Below are positions 1 to 13,559 of a stretch of 40,000 nucleotides of DNA, piece by piece. Position 1 is the stretch's first letter, and each line of letters starts with the position of its first letter. The notes beneath the pieces were generated by a model, which did not search any database, had not been told where the DNA came from, and saw only the letters and a program-made list of their open reading frames with translations. The DNA comes from Neocallimastix lanati (nom. inval.) (taxonomy: Eukaryota > Neocallimastigomycota > Neocallimastigomycetes > Neocallimastigales > Neocallimastigaceae), in NCBI GenBank assembly GCA_016946835.1, contig JACVTC010000090.1:217501-257500 (forward strand), read 5' to 3'. The position numbers and the translations under genes were made by a program.

Positions 1-1653
1 ACTTCTGATTTATTATATGATTTTGTTGTATCCTTTAAACTTCCGGAACTTAAATGACTACTATCTCTAGTGTTTGTTCCTGTAAAACTATAATTAACTG
101 TAGTTTCAATAAATGTGAATATATTTCTGGTAATACCACCCATCTTTTTGTCATCTTTTGTTTGACTCTGTATATTTTTTATGAATAATTTATTATTTAA
201 TAATATAAAATAGCAATAACATTATTATTAATAATATATTAAATATATCATTTGTATTTATTTAGTTATATATATATAATTATAATTTTTTTAAAAAATA
301 AGATATAAATATAATAAACTATAAAAAATAATTACATGAGCGTATGGAAAGTTAACTAAATTATAACCACATATAATTACAATAACTGACAAAACATCCC
401 AGAAAATATCTAATGCTGGAATTTCACTAGTAAGAGCAATTAATGGATAAATAACAATCTTTGCAAGAGTAATAATCAATAATTCTAATACACCTTGACT
501 AGCTAAGTCATTTAATTTTTGGTTTCTTGTATTTAATTCTCTTAAGCCTTTAATTGATCTATAAATTAAAACGACAATGGCGGTAAATGCAAAAGCAGAA
601 TCCACAATATCAGAAATCATAACATAGTATGAATATGTTCCTGGATTTGTTACACCACATCCAGTGATTTGACTTTGTGTAGCATTAAATAAAGATAAAT
701 TACAGAAATAGAATGCACAGTAAACACAACTAAGAGTGCAAGTGATTGCAGTAATTATGATAAATCCTTTTTTTGGTAAGTAAATATTTGCAATAACAGC
801 TAATCTGCAAGCTTGTAGCCACGAAATTGGAGCCCAATTTAAAGTAGCTGAACCAATAAATATTCTTAAAAACACATTTTCACAAGTTTCCTTAGATTCA
901 GGATGATATACATTAAAGACTAAATCATTAAAATTATTAACAAATGCAAAAAGGGCAGCAGTGAAAGGGAAAAGGAAATTGTAATTTTTATGTCTTTTTA
1001 ATCCAATAAAACTTAATAATGCATACTTTCCATAAATATACCAACTAAGAGCAACACCAATTGATACGAATCTTGTTGCAATTGTTCGGCTATCATTATC
1101 TGTTATTTTTAATATTACTTTACAATTAACAGATTCTAGATCCGGTCCTAATTCATAAATCACACTATTTCTTATACAATATGTATCATTTTTATATAAT
1201 TCTAATTGATCACGACCACAATTTGCAAGATTTTCATCGATATTTATTGTTTTACTACATGTTTTAATTTCTATTATTATTAATTATTATTATTATTAAT
1301 TGTTTTATTATTATTAAACTTATTATTAAATTAATGATAATAATATAAATTTCTAATAAAGAACTATAATAATTTTATATACAATATTTTTTTTTTTTGT
1401 ATTAATAATAATTATTTATATATAATTTTTTACCATATATATCTTCTTCTTCTTCTTCGTCCTCTTCTTCTGCTTTAACAATAAATAATAAATGACTTAA
1501 TAGTATTACAATGAAAAAAAAAACTTTCGAAAGATAAAATATATATATATATATATATAAATATAATTTAATCTTGTTATTTTAGTTTAATTATAAATAT
1601 TTTTAATATTTTAACACGAAATTTTCTTACTTCAGTAGTTTCTTTCCAATCAT
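1..1653 (-). CDS. seven-transmembrane receptor-like protein with small ectodomain (3' end beyond window)
   Basis: Spliced model, transcribed right to left: exon 1 1653-1631, exon 2 1495-1434, exon 3 1270-336, exon 4 167 to beyond base 1. Donors are GT and acceptors AAG, TAG and CAG. Phases match at every join (23 + 62 + 935 nt = 340 codons), which is the main support. The product starts MIGKKLLNHLLFIVKA, a short signal-peptide-like stretch, then an acidic run. A roughly 60-residue ectodomain with four Cys follows (KTC, NCGRD, DTYC, VNC). Seven hydrophobic segments come next, between about TRFVSIGVALSW and IFWDVLSVIVIICGYN, then a Ser/Thr-rich hydrophilic tail in exon 4. Shared motifs with the 8163-9479 gene (TLNWAPISWLQ, GCGVTN, the LREL-NT loop) make them paralogues. 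The layout suggests a plasma-membrane receptor, but I cannot name a family or ligand. Exons 1 and 2 are less certain than exon 3. Confidence 0.72.
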
Positions 1654-1871
1654 TTTTATATTTATTTATACAATTCTTTTATTTATTTATTTTATTTATA
1701 TATATAATATATATAATAAAAGTTTTACAAATATTTAATTTTATTATTTTCAAGAATTTTAGTATAGATAAAAGTATTTATTCTATTTGATATTTACATA
1801 TATATATATTTCACAATATATTGATATTTTTTTTATCTAATTTAATTTTTTATTTTTTATTTTATTTTATT

Positions 1872-1929
<58 letters not shown>

Positions 1930-3130
1930 AATAAAATAAAAAAAAATTTAGGTAAATAAATAATTCAATATTCTTTTAGTATTTATAATTAAAATTAGCT
2001 TTTCTTAAAATAATTTTTCTATAATTATTACTAAAAGTAAAATTGTATATATAATTTCTATATATATATAACTTTATTTACAATTTCTTTGGAAAAATTC
2101 CAATAATATTCAAATTTAATAATTTTTAAGTTTTAATATACCATGTTATAATATTTATATTTTTTACTAAATCTTATTTATTATAATTTCCTATTTTATT
2201 TAATTTAAAAGTGATTCACATTTTTTTAATTAATATTTTCTTTTTTATTTTTTATTTTTTTATTTTTTAAAAATATCGAAAAGGAAAAAATAAAACAAAT
2301 AAATAAGTTACTTTTAAAAAGTTACTATAAATAAAATACTATTTATTTATCAAATATATAACTAATAAATAATATTACAGATAAAATGTTATTTATTTAT
2401 CACATATTTAACAATTTTTACAATATAAAAATGACTTTATTATATAATATTATAAACTTTAATTTATATATTTAGTTTTATTATATTAATTATATAATTG
2501 ATATTATTTAAAATAAAAAAAAAATTATTAAAATTACTAAAAATAATATATAATACATGTTTATTTTATAATTATGTTTTAATCATTTATTTTTAAAAAT
2601 AAATAAAATTAAAAAAAATAATATATGAAATAGATATAATTTTTTTATAAAATATCAAAAATAATATTTAAAAAGTTTCAATAAAATTTTATATAATTTT
2701 TAAAGACAATTTAATAATTTTATGTATAATCTGAATTATACAACTAAATACAATCTAAATGTTCTTTTATAAAGGAAGTATCTAATACTATATCATATTG
2801 TTCTATATAAAATCAATAAAGATAAAAAGAAAAAAATTCAAATATTTATATATAATATTTTTTGTTTGTAATATATAAATTTCAAAAATAAATATATTTA
2901 GAAATCTAAAATTTTCAAATAAAAATAATTCTCTTAAATTTCATGTTATATAAAATATAAAAAAGTTTTAAAAGGTTTAATTAAATAATTATTGAGAATA
3001 GCTATTTCAATAGCAAATACAAAAAAAAGTCAAATAAAAATTTGTAAAATTTTTTCATTTAATATATATTAATTTTCCATAAAAAAATAAATAATAATTA
3101 TATATTAATTTTCCTTAAAATAATAAATAA

Positions 3131-3167
<37 letters not shown>

Positions 3168-3555
3168 TTTTTTAAATTAAACTAAGCATTTTTAAGTAAA
3201 AAAAAAAAAAAAAAAAAAAAAAAGAAAAAATGATAATTGCAATTATTAGCAAAAAAAATATTTATAATTTATACACATATTTTTAGTAATATAAAAAAAA
3301 AAAAAAAGTATGACATAATCTTTTAAAATTTATAAACATTAATAATTTTTTTTTTTTTTAACTTTTTGTTTCTTGTATTCTTAAAAACTATAATTATAAA
3401 ATAAGATATAATACTAAATTAAATAATTAAATAAAATAAAGAAAATAAAAAGAAAAAGAAAAAGAAAAAACTTTATATAAACTTTTTTTGTTAATATAAT
3501 TAAATATTTATGTAAAAAATATTTTAAACTAAAACTAAACTATAAAATAGGATAA
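1654..3555. other. AT-rich intergenic spacer
   Basis: No coding region is supported here. The stretch holds a run of 52 T (1874-1925), many TA and TTTA runs, and no transfer-RNA-like or protein-like signal on either strand. Confidence 0.7.
1874..1925. repeat. poly(T) tract, 52 bases
   Basis: Uninterrupted T run just upstream of the minus-strand seven-transmembrane gene (as A on its sense strand). Such tracts recur all over this window, so no special role is inferred. Confidence 0.95.
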
Positions 3556-3705
3556 AATATTGGAAATGCTGTACATGAAATCTTGAATATAGCTGAAAGT
3601 AGGGGTTTTGCTAATATTTTTCAATTACCTTCGAAAGAGTGTTCTTTCTTAATTTCATATTTTATGGGATTACTGAATTACTTTCTAATGTTATGCCTAT
3701 TGTGA
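3556..3705 (+). pseudogene. short coding-like scrap, unidentified
   Basis: A 49-codon open stretch from just after a TAA to a TGA, with visibly less AT-skewed composition than its surroundings and a mixed amino-acid content (it includes NIAESRGFANIFQLPSKE). It has no start codon at its beginning, no clear splice partners and no family I recognise. It is probably a remnant of a protein gene, or an exon of something lost. Chance is possible at this length. Confidence 0.25.
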
Positions 3706-4619
3706 TTAGTAATTTTTAGAAAATAAAGTTTAATATTATTAAATAATAAATTATAAATTAATAATTTAAATATATTTAATATTAGTTTTATATAATTATA
3801 ATTAAAATATTATTAATATTAATATAAAAAGATTAATGGAATAGTAATATTTAATGTGGCGTAAAGCAATAAGGAAACATAAATAATGTATTAAATCTTA
3901 TATTAATACATGTATTTCTATTAGAAAAGAAAGAATATTTTTTTAAAATATTGTTATTAAATTATTAAATTAAATAAAGAAAATATTATGAATAAAATTG
4001 AAATAAATCAATTTAGTTACTAATTAAATAATTAAGAGTCTCTGTAATTTTCTTGTATTTTAAAAGTTTATAATCTACTTGTATTGTTTTTAAATTTTAA
4101 AATTTTTAAAAATTAAAGACATTTACAAATTTTTTAAAAATTGACATTTAAAATTATAAAATATTATACAAAGCATAAATAATATTACTAGGTCCAAAGA
4201 AATTACTAAAAACATGAGTACTAAAATCATTTAAACACTGAAAAATATTTAATATGGAGAATCGGATTATTTCTACTGTTAGTTAAATATAAATTATTTG
4301 AATACATTAGTACTGATACAATAAAAAGAAAACTCAAATCATCAATTAATGAAAAAAAAACTTTAAGTATTATATATTTTTTGAATTTGATGATGCTGAA
4401 TGTAACACAAGAAATGATTGGCAATGATGATAATACAAAAATAACAATTAAATTCATTTTCTACACAATAAAGAATAAAATATTTAAACTATTAAACTAT
4501 TATTTGATGAAAATAAAATATCTATTCACATTCATATCTCATATATGAATAAAATATTTAATGAACTAACTTAAATAAAGTTAGTTCATTAAAAATTAAA
4601 AGTTAAAGACATATAAGAA

Positions 4620-6600
4620 CAAATTTATGAATTAAAAGAAGGCAATATGGAAAATCTAAAAAATACACCATATATTTTATTTGATGACATATGATACTTA
4701 TATTTAAGAGAAACGATTATGGATATTCCAAAAATAAAAGATGAAGTTCTTAAATTATTTAAATGTTTAATTAATAATACAACTATACTGGCAATACCAA
4801 AAAATGAAGCTCAAAGAAAAATTGAATAATAAACCTTTAAAAGGATATGAAGTGAGAGCACAATTTTTATAAAAAAATTTTCTTGAAAGAATTTTAAAAT
4901 TAGGAAATATAAAAATGATTTCAGAAGTAAGTGAATATTGCATTTCCAGACGGAAAGATACGTTATTAGAATTAATCACAAAATTTTTCGGTTAAAATCA
5001 GTGAAAATTATATTAATTCAGAATTTAAATGATAAAATTATATTGTTAGCCGATAGACCTTATTATATCGATACCTTTGAACAAGTATTTAATGAAGAAT
5101 ATAATTTAAATCTACCATTTATTGAAACTACAGACTCATTATTTTGAAAATGGAAAATATAAATGAAATAAAAGAAAGTTTTATTGATAGTACAAAAAAT
5201 ATCAATTTCAATGATTTAATTTATAGTAAAGTTTATGAATTATTTGATAGATTAAAATATACTTTTATGTGGGAAGTAAAATTAAATCTAAATTTCTGGG
5301 AGATATTACGAAATAGATAATAATTCAATAAAAACAATTTAAATAAAAAGTTTTCTAATGCAATAGAATTTATGATAGAATGTATTATTGGAAATGATAG
5401 AAATAAGATTAGATAAATAAACAAAAAAATTATGAAAGATTATGGATTTATTGAAGAAAATGTTAAAAATAACGAATATGGTAATGAATATTATAAAAGA
5501 CAAAATGAAATTAGTAAGGGACAATTAAAACGAGGAATAATAGATATTAAGTAAAAGAGAATTAAAACATTTAAATAATAAATTAATTAAAATTCAGTCT
5601 CAAGGAATTGATATTAAATTATTAATTAATTATATATTATGTAATAAATATCTTGAATTATAGAAATATATAAATCTTGATGAATTAATCATTAATATAA
5701 TTAAATTTAATAAAAACGATGTTAGTGAATTAATGAACTTTTGTCGAAATAATAATATTTCTGATTTTCTTAAATATTTAATTAATTCCAAATCAAAAAT
5801 CATTCAACAAATATTAATCAAAGAATTAATGAAGGATGTGCATCGTTAATACACGCTATATTATATAATAAAAAATATCAATATAACAAAATTAATGATT
5901 GAAAGTGGCGCCGATATAAATTTAATAAGTAATGATGATTCAATATATTTAGAAATAATAAAATTATTAATTTATTCAGGATCAAATATTAATCATAAAG
6001 ATTATTATGAACAGACGATATTAATGATAGTGGGAGGAAATATTAATTATAACATAAAAATTAAGATATTGATAGAAAATGGAGCCGATGGAAATATAGA
6101 AGACAATAAAAACTGGCCTATATTAATGGATGCTTCTCACTATTCAATAAATTTAGAAAAAATTAAAACTATTAATTAATGGTAGATAAAATATAAATCT
6201 AAAAAATAAAGTAGGACGCCATTAATGTTTACTATAAACTATCGAAATATCGAAATATTTAATTAAAAATGGTGCAGATATAAATGTAATAAATAGTGAA
6301 AACTTCACTTTATAGCTTGTCGTTGTTCAGAAATTTTTGAACCAATTAAATTATTAGTTAATTAATAATATATTAATCATGGAGATAAATCTTGATATAC
6401 ATCATTAATGTATGTTGTTAAATATAACAAACAATATTTATATAGCAAGATATATAATTGAAAACAAAGCAAATAAAACTATTAGTTAATACATGATCAA
6501 ATATTAATCATAAGAAATAATAGTAAATGGACATCTTCATATATAGCAAAAAAAAATATAATAAAAATCATTTAAATATAATTCATAAAATGTAAGGAAT
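4620..6600 (+). pseudogene. decayed ankyrin-repeat protein gene
   Basis: Plus-strand fragments of one protein-like sequence lie in order but in shifting frames with many stops. Around 4630-4830 a segment contains ENLKNTPYILFDD. 4938-5147 reads open and ends in NEEYNLNLPFIETTDSLF. A third open segment starts at 5151 (MENINEIKESFIDS). 5895-6179 carries ankyrin-type motifs: ESGADINLIS, IYSGSNINHKDYYEQT and IENGADGNIEDNKNWPILMDAS. Around 6265-6300 the frame resumes with KNGADINVINSENF. Ankyrin repeats typically read as G-A-D-I/V-N followed by a G-x-T-x-L helix start, and this is seen several times. Large ankyrin families are usual in fungi of this kind. Multiple frameshifts and stops mean it cannot make a full product. 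Boundaries are approximate; decayed sequence may begin near 4250. Confidence 0.7.
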
Positions 6601-6656
6601 AATTTTAAAAAAATTTTATTATTAAATTTTTAAATTTAAATTATTTTAAATTTTGA

Positions 6657-6657
<1 letters not shown>

Positions 6658-6740
<83 letters not shown>

Positions 6741-6812
6741 ATTGTTATTATTATTATTATTATTAGTAGTAGTAGTAGTAATAGTAATAGTAATAGTAGT
6801 AGTAGTAGTATT
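6658..6812. repeat. (ATT)n microsatellite passing into (AGT/AAT)n
   Basis: About 100 bases of near-perfect TTA/ATT triplets followed by interrupted AGT and AAT triplets, ending in an A tract. Confidence 0.95.
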
Positions 6813-7250
6813 AAAAAAAAAAAAAAAAATAAAATAAAAAAAAATATACGAATATTTATATTAAATATTAAATAATTATAATAGTATTAAAAATAATTAA
6901 TAAATACCTTATTATTAAACAAGTATTTATTAGTTAATGCCTAATTTTAATAAATAAAAAATAATATATATTAATATTATAAATTAATAAATAATTAAAT
7001 AATAATTTATTCGCAATATCTATTAAATAATATATATATATTAATAATTGTTATATATTATAATAAAACAAAAATTGTAATATTTCATTTTTTTTTTAAT
7101 AACATATATTAAAGAAATAATGTTTATAGATGTTTTAACGATGTTTTAACGAAAAATATTAAAAGTTTTATTGATGAAATCTTATAAATTATACATAATG
7201 AAGTTCAGCTATGAACTATGATAAATATAATGCTATTAATACTATTAATG

Positions 7251-7287
<37 letters not shown>

Positions 7288-7536
7288 AAAAGAAAAAGAA
7301 AAAGAAAAAAAAATTCTTTAATCACAAAATCATTTTATAATTTAATATTTATTTTATTATCTATTATTAATGGTGAACATTATGAGATATTATACAATTT
7401 TTACCATTATTATTTTAAATATATTTTAATAAATAAATTATCCTTTTTTCTTATATATATACATTTATTTAAAAAAAAAAAAAAAAAAAAAAAAAATAAT
7501 AATAATAATAATAATAATAATAAACTAAATTTGATT

Positions 7537-7598
7537 ATATTAAGAAAGCCAAACCATTAAAATTTTTATATTAAGAAAGCCAAACCATTAAAATTTAT
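7537..7598. repeat. two-copy tandem repeat, 31-base unit
   Basis: The phrase TAAGAAAGCCAAACCATT occurs twice in direct orientation 31 bases apart inside otherwise A/T-only DNA. Confidence 0.9.
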
Positions 7599-7910
7599 AT
7601 ATTAATATAATATTTTCATCTTAAAAAATTAAAAGGAAAAAAATTAAGCTTATAAAAGACTTTAAAATTATATATATTCTAAATTACAGCTATTGCATTT
7701 TATATTGATTACTGCATTTAATAATAAATTACATAATTATTAAACATTAAAATATATCTATATGATAATAAATAAAATTGATTTAATAATACTTTTAATT
7801 GTAGCTTTATATGCTAATACTATGGGATCAATTTAAATATTATAAATATTATAAATATTATAAATACTTTAATTTTTTTTATATTTTATTTTATTTTTAT
7901 TTTTATTTTT

Positions 7911-8012
7911 AAACTAACTATATTCAAAATTTAATTAAATATATAAAATTAATTATATGTTAAAAAACTAACTATATTCAAAATTTAATTAAATATATAA
8001 AATTAATTATAG
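7911..8012. repeat. two-copy tandem repeat, 54-base unit
   Basis: Two head-to-tail copies of a unit beginning AAACTAACTATATTC; they are almost identical. It lies just downstream of the 3' end of the minus-strand gene at 8163-9479. Confidence 0.9.
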
Positions 8013-8162
8013 GTTCAAAAATACTTTTAAATATATATATATACATATTTAGAATGTATAAATTTTATATAAAATTTATAATAATAATATATGAATAATT
8101 AAATGAGTTTAAAGATATTATTAAATATTTTTATACTGTAGTTTTTAATAATTTAAAAATGA

Positions 8163-9479
8163 CTAAATATTAATTCCTTTTAAATTTGGATTTTCATTTT
8201 TATCATCAATAACAATTGTTTTTGAATTATTATAATCATATGTAGTACTATTATCAAAGTCATCTTGATCTGAAATAAATGTAAATTTAATAAACTTTAA
8301 AACTGATCCAATGAAATTAAAAATTTTTCTTCCTATATTTTTTTCTTTAGAATTACTCTATATAATTAAATAAATAAATATAAATAAATAAATAGATAAA
8401 TTAAATAAATGAATTTATGAATTAATGAATCAGAGAATAAATATAAAAATTAAGGTTTTATTACATATATTAAATAATTGATAAATTAAAACTTTTATGT
8501 ATTATTTATAATAATAATACATATTTTCATTTTTCTTTATATAATTAACACTATTATAATTTATATTCATATTTTAGCTTTAAAAAAATAAATAAAAATA
8601 AAAATAAAAATAAAATGAAAAATAAAATGAAAAATAAAAAAATAAAATGAAATATATAATAAAATAATAATATATTACCTTATATGGAAAGCTAACCATT
8701 CGATATGAGCAATAAATTACAATAACAGAAAGAACATCCCAAAATATGTCAAAAGAAGGTTGATAGCTTGTAATAGAAATTAAAGGATAAATAACAATTT
8801 TTGCAATTGTTATAATTATAAGTTCTAATATACCTTCACTTACTAAATTATTTAATTTTTCATTTTTTGTATTTAATTCACGTAAATTTCTAATAGCATT
8901 ATAAATAATAATACATATTGAACCAAGTGAAAAAAGGGAATCAATAATATCGAATGCCATTACCAAATAAATATATTTAGAATCATTAGTAACACCACAG
9001 CCCATAAATTCACTAGTAGCATAATCAAATTCACTAAGATTTAAAAAATAGCATAAGCAATACAACAAACTAAAAGTTACAGATAAAGTTGTAATAACTA
9101 TAAATTTCTTTTTATTAAGGTATATTCTTGAAATTAAGGATAAACGAAATGTTTGAAGCCATGAAATTGGAGCCCAATTTAAAGTTGCTGTTACCTTAAA
9201 TAAAATATAGAATAAATAGCAGTCTTCAGGATGACGTAAGAAATGTACAATATCATTAGCGTTGTTAGTAAATGCAAAGGTTGCAGCAATTAATGGGAAC
9301 AAAAAATTGAAATTTTTATGGTGAATAAAACCAATAATTGATTTTATCATATATTTAAAGTAAATGTAACAACTAATTATGATACCAATAAGAATAAATC
9401 TTACAGCGAAAGTTTCAGTTGAATTATTAATATCCTTATCACTATCTCTTTTTCCCAACAAACTTGAATTAAATTCCAT
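8163..9479 (-). CDS. seven-transmembrane receptor-like protein, ectodomain-less paralogue
   Basis: Two exons: 9479-8679 and 8357-8163, intron 8678-8358 (donor GTAATA, acceptor TAG), both in phase 0, giving 331 residues. It starts MEFNSSLLGKRDSDKD with an AAA-ATG context. Seven hydrophobic segments follow from about residue 26: VRFILIGIIISCYIY, FNFLFPLIAATFAF, the segment ending TLNWAPISWLQ, FIVITTLSVTFSLLY, YLVMAFDIIDSLFSLG, ILELIIITIAKIVIYPLI and IFWDVLSVIVIYCSY. The second exon encodes a hydrophilic, Asn/Asp-rich cytosolic-type tail ending KGINI. It is a clear paralogue of the gene at 1-1653, with the exon join at the same place (SFPYK versus NFPYAH), but it lacks that protein's signal peptide and Cys-bearing ectodomain. 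Without the splice the frame would run on through low-complexity AT sequence, so the two-exon model is preferred. Ligand and coupling are unknown. Confidence 0.82.
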
Positions 9480-11754
9480 TTTTATATTTTGTATTGTTAT
9501 TCAATATTATTTCTTTATTAAATATAATTTTATATGTTTATTAATATTCTATATATTTCTTTTAAAATTTAATATATAGTATATTATAATTTTTATAAAA
9601 ATTATTTTTTAAATTTAATGTTTCAATTTAAATATTAATGTAATTATAATTCTTATAATCTAAATTTTTAAATAAAGTAAGTCCTTTATATATATATATA
9701 TAATATTTGAAAGTTTATATTTAATAAATTTAAATATAAATATTAATTATACTAAAATTATAATTTTTAAAATTAATGTAAATGTTATATATTTTAATAA
9801 AGAACTAAAATTGAAAATTAAAAATCTTTTTATGAAGAAAGTTGAAAAAAAAAAGTTTTTAAATAGGTGTTTTATTCATTTATTTATTATTTATTATTTA
9901 TTTATTATTTATTATTTATTTATTATTTATTTATTTATTTATTATCTATTTATTTATTTATTTATTTAATACGAAAAAAATGTAAAAACAAAATATTTTA
10001 AATCAAAAAAAATAGTATATAATTTATATAATTCTATATATATTCCATTTATTAACATAAAATTTTTTATAGAAATTACCAATTAATATGTATTAATTAT
10101 ATTTTGAATTGATATATTGATACTTTTTTTTACTTTTTTTTCTATAATAATTATCAAAATTATCTAAAAATAATCAAATATAATATATTATAAAAGTATT
10201 ATATATATTATAATTAAAAATATTTTTAATATATTAAGTATAATATATATAACATTTTTCTATTTGAAAATTTTTATTTTGTATATTATATATATAAACT
10301 AGTTAATAAAAAAAAAAATAAAATAAAAATAACAAATTAGTTAACAAAAGCACATTTATTCTTCATATTTTATATGTACTTTTTTTTGCTCAAGAAAGTA
10401 ATAATGAAGAAGAATATAATTATATAAAAGGAGATAATAGTAATAAAAAAATATATCAATTAAATAAGCTAATAATATTTTTTTCATTATTTCAATTAAT
10501 TATTATTATTATTTATTTATTATTATTTATTATTATTTATTTATTATTATTTATTAATATTTATTATTTATTAGTAGTAATAATATATTTTTTATTTATT
10601 TATTACTGATTATTTCTATTAAATATTAATATATATGAAAAATAATATATGAAAGAATTTATTTTATTCTCTATTATTACATAATAATTAAAAGATTATT
10701 GTAGTTATTATATATATTTGATATTTATTAAATATTTTTTTTTAAATATACTATAGGAAAATCTATTTATATAATTAATATATGTTACACAAGACTTTAT
10801 TAATTGGCAAATATTATTTACAGTAACAAATAATAATCTGTTTTAAATTTTATGTAAAAAATATTAAGAGAAAAACTTTTTTGGACTTCATTTTCCAAAT
10901 TTTGTAACCTTAAATTTATTGTTAGAATTACATATATATTTAATTATTAAAAGATTATTATTATTTTTTCTTTACAATTACTTTTTGTTTGTGAATTATT
11001 AAAACTTTGAATATTTTAAATTTTAACAAATATTTAGATTAATAATATTTACATACATATTATAAATAAAAATTGAGGCAAAAAGTTATATATAATATAT
11101 ATTCATCTTAATTTTTGAAGTATGTGTTGGAAATATATATTATAAAAGATTTTTAATTGGTTATATCTATTATAATATTTGTAATTCGTAAATATAATAA
11201 TTATTTTTAATTTATACTTTGAAAAAATATATAATATTATATATTAAATTATATTTAAGAATAATTAATAAAAAAATATATTATATATTAAATTATATTA
11301 AAGAATAAATAACATAAAAACAAATTTTTTTTTGTAATTATTATTCATTAATATTAAGCACAAATAATTTAATATAACACTTATATCAGATGTGATATAT
11401 GATAATTATATTTTATAATTGGTTATTTATTTAATTTATTATTTTTACATTATGAAAGACATTTAAGAATATGTCATTACATGTTATTTATAATTATTTA
11501 TTTATAATATTCCAATATTATTGATAACGTTTAACGTTTAACTGCATGACATTCTTGAATAAAAATATTTTACACTTTATATTATAGAATAATATACAAT
11601 TTAACACATATTTATCATTCCCCCTACATTGGCATTTTCTACAATTCCTTGATGAAATCAGCAAAGTATTTAAGCTTGGATACAGAAATACTTTTGGTTA
11701 ATCTACCATCATTGTGTTAATTACTTTTTTCATAATTTCATATTGAACATATTT
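9480..11754. other. AT-rich intergenic spacer
   Basis: Contains TTTA/TTATT repeats (about 9876-9967 and 10500-10575) and long A/T runs. Around 11620-11700 there is a slightly GC-richer patch with a weakly protein-like minus-strand reading, too short and too broken to call. Confidence 0.65.
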
Positions 11755-12521
11755 ATGGGAGGTATTTCGGATTGCATTTCAAACGTGGCTTTATATATAT
11801 ATGGCGTATTTAAAAAACAGTTTATATATAAGTAGGTTAAATTATATTAAATAAATAATAAATAATATTTAATATTTAATAATATTTACTGATATTTAAT
11901 TTTTTATTACAATAATAAAAAAAATATTATTAAAAATTTATTTTAATTTTGTTAAAATAATAACATTTTATAATATTTAATTTTAAAAATATATATTTTA
12001 ATACATTATATTAAAATAATAAAACAAAAAAATAATATTTAATAATATTTAATTTTAAAGATATAAATTATATATATGTTTTTTATTTATGAGAAAAGTA
12101 TGTTTGTTTTTATAATAAACTTTATTTATTTTTGTATTTATTTAATACATAAATTTTATTAATGTAAAGAACTCATTTTTTTAAGATAATAAAAATAATT
12201 ATTTTTTATAGTAAAAAATTACATATTTAATCATGTGATAATTCTATGAATTAATACACATAGATAAATGTTACACAGCATAAAAATATAAGAATAAAAT
12301 ATTAATATAAGATAAAAATATAATATTGATAATAATATAAGAATATAAAAATATAATTTTAATAATATAAAAATATAAAATAAAATGTGATTATTTTAAC
12401 AATTTATAATAAGTTGTTCTTTTCCTCTATTATTTTCACTTATAAAAAATTAAAAATATTTTAATTTTTAACCATCAAAAATGGAAAAAATCCAAAATTT
12501 GATATAATTTATTAGCTATTT

Positions 12522-12556
<35 letters not shown>

Positions 12557-12778
12557 GTTAACAATTATAAATAAAGTGCTTATGAGAAAAATTTTTTTGA
12601 TTTTTTTTAAAAAAAAAAAAAAAAAAAATTAACTCATTCATTTTTATTTCGGAACTCATTCATATTTTATTTATTTATTTATAATTAGTTAAAAAAAAAA
12701 AAAAAAAATGTGGGGCCTTAAATTACGAATTAATTTTTTATTTATAAGCCAGGTTCCGAAATGTATCACAATTCCCAT
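11755..12778. mobile_element. inverted-repeat element A (non-autonomous, MITE-like)
   Basis: The left end reads ATGGGAGGTATTTCGGATTG and continues GCATTTCAAACGTGGCTTTA. The right end (12746-12778), read on the minus strand, is ATGGGAATTGTGATACATTT continuing CGGAACCTGGCTTAT. Both ends therefore follow the same order: ATGGGA, CATTTC, a TGGCTT block. The interior is A/T-rich without an open frame. The ends belong to the family seen at 12838, 13977, 31649 and 33023. I cannot see a certain target-site duplication, and the pairing of these two ends is an inference. Confidence 0.5.
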
Positions 12779-12837
12779 TTTTCCTATAAAACTTTTAACC
12801 CTTTTAAAATATATTTAATGCTAGAAATATAATAAAA

Positions 12838-13090
12838 GGGAGTTGGGCATTTCACTAAATTACATTTCACCATGTTGCATTTCGCCATTTTAAAGCATGT
12901 GGCGTATTAAAATAATGTGGCATTTTGCCAAATTGAAAATTATTAAATAAATAAATTAAATTAAATAATTATTAAATGTAATAAAAACGTTTAAAAAAAA
13001 ATTATTTTGAATATTTATTTATTTATTCATTCATTTATTTATATCAATACGCCACTTGGCGAAATGCAACCTTACGAAATGAAATTCTTA
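12838..13090. mobile_element. inverted-repeat element, same end family
   Basis: The left arm (12838-12910) contains GTTGCATTTCGCCA and then GTGGCGTATT. The right arm (13045-13090), read on the minus strand, contains GGTTGCATTTCGCCAAGTGG then CGTATTGA. The arms are clear inverted copies. About 130 bases of A/T-rich DNA without a gene lie between them. The size and lack of coding potential fit a MITE. Confidence 0.6.
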
Positions 13091-13559
13091 CATAATAAAA
13101 TTAATGATTATTATTCATTAATGTATACAAACACAAAAACGTTTTATAAGAATATTTTAATATTTATGTTTAATAAATTTTATTAAACTAACCTAATAAT
13201 AATATTTATTATGACTAAAACTAATGATATAAATATTTATATTATTATTTTTATTAATATTGTTAATACTAAAAATTAGTTTAATATTGTTTTGTTTTAA
13301 AAGAATATCTTAAGACCATTAAAAGACTAATTTATGATATTCTAAAATATAAAAATTATTGTAAAAATATAATAATTAGTATTTATTATAAAACATTATT
13401 TAAAAATATTTAATAATAAAAATAATTTTTATCATAATATAGAGTTAATTAGAATATTTAAAAATTATTCTGGAATAATAATTGTTATTAATATAAAATT
13501 AATTATTTAATTTTGAGTTATAAAAATTATTAATTAATTGAATCTGTTGTTTAATAGAA

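Noticed and set aside
4227-5524. Several minus-strand hydrophobic open frames
   Set aside because: They are Ile/Phe/Leu-rich antisense readings of A-rich DNA and of the plus-strand ankyrin pseudogene.
11620-11710. Possible retroelement integrase fragment on the minus strand
   Set aside because: The phrase SKLKYFADFIKEL is suggestive, but no DDE-type residues or continuation could be seen; too short to call.
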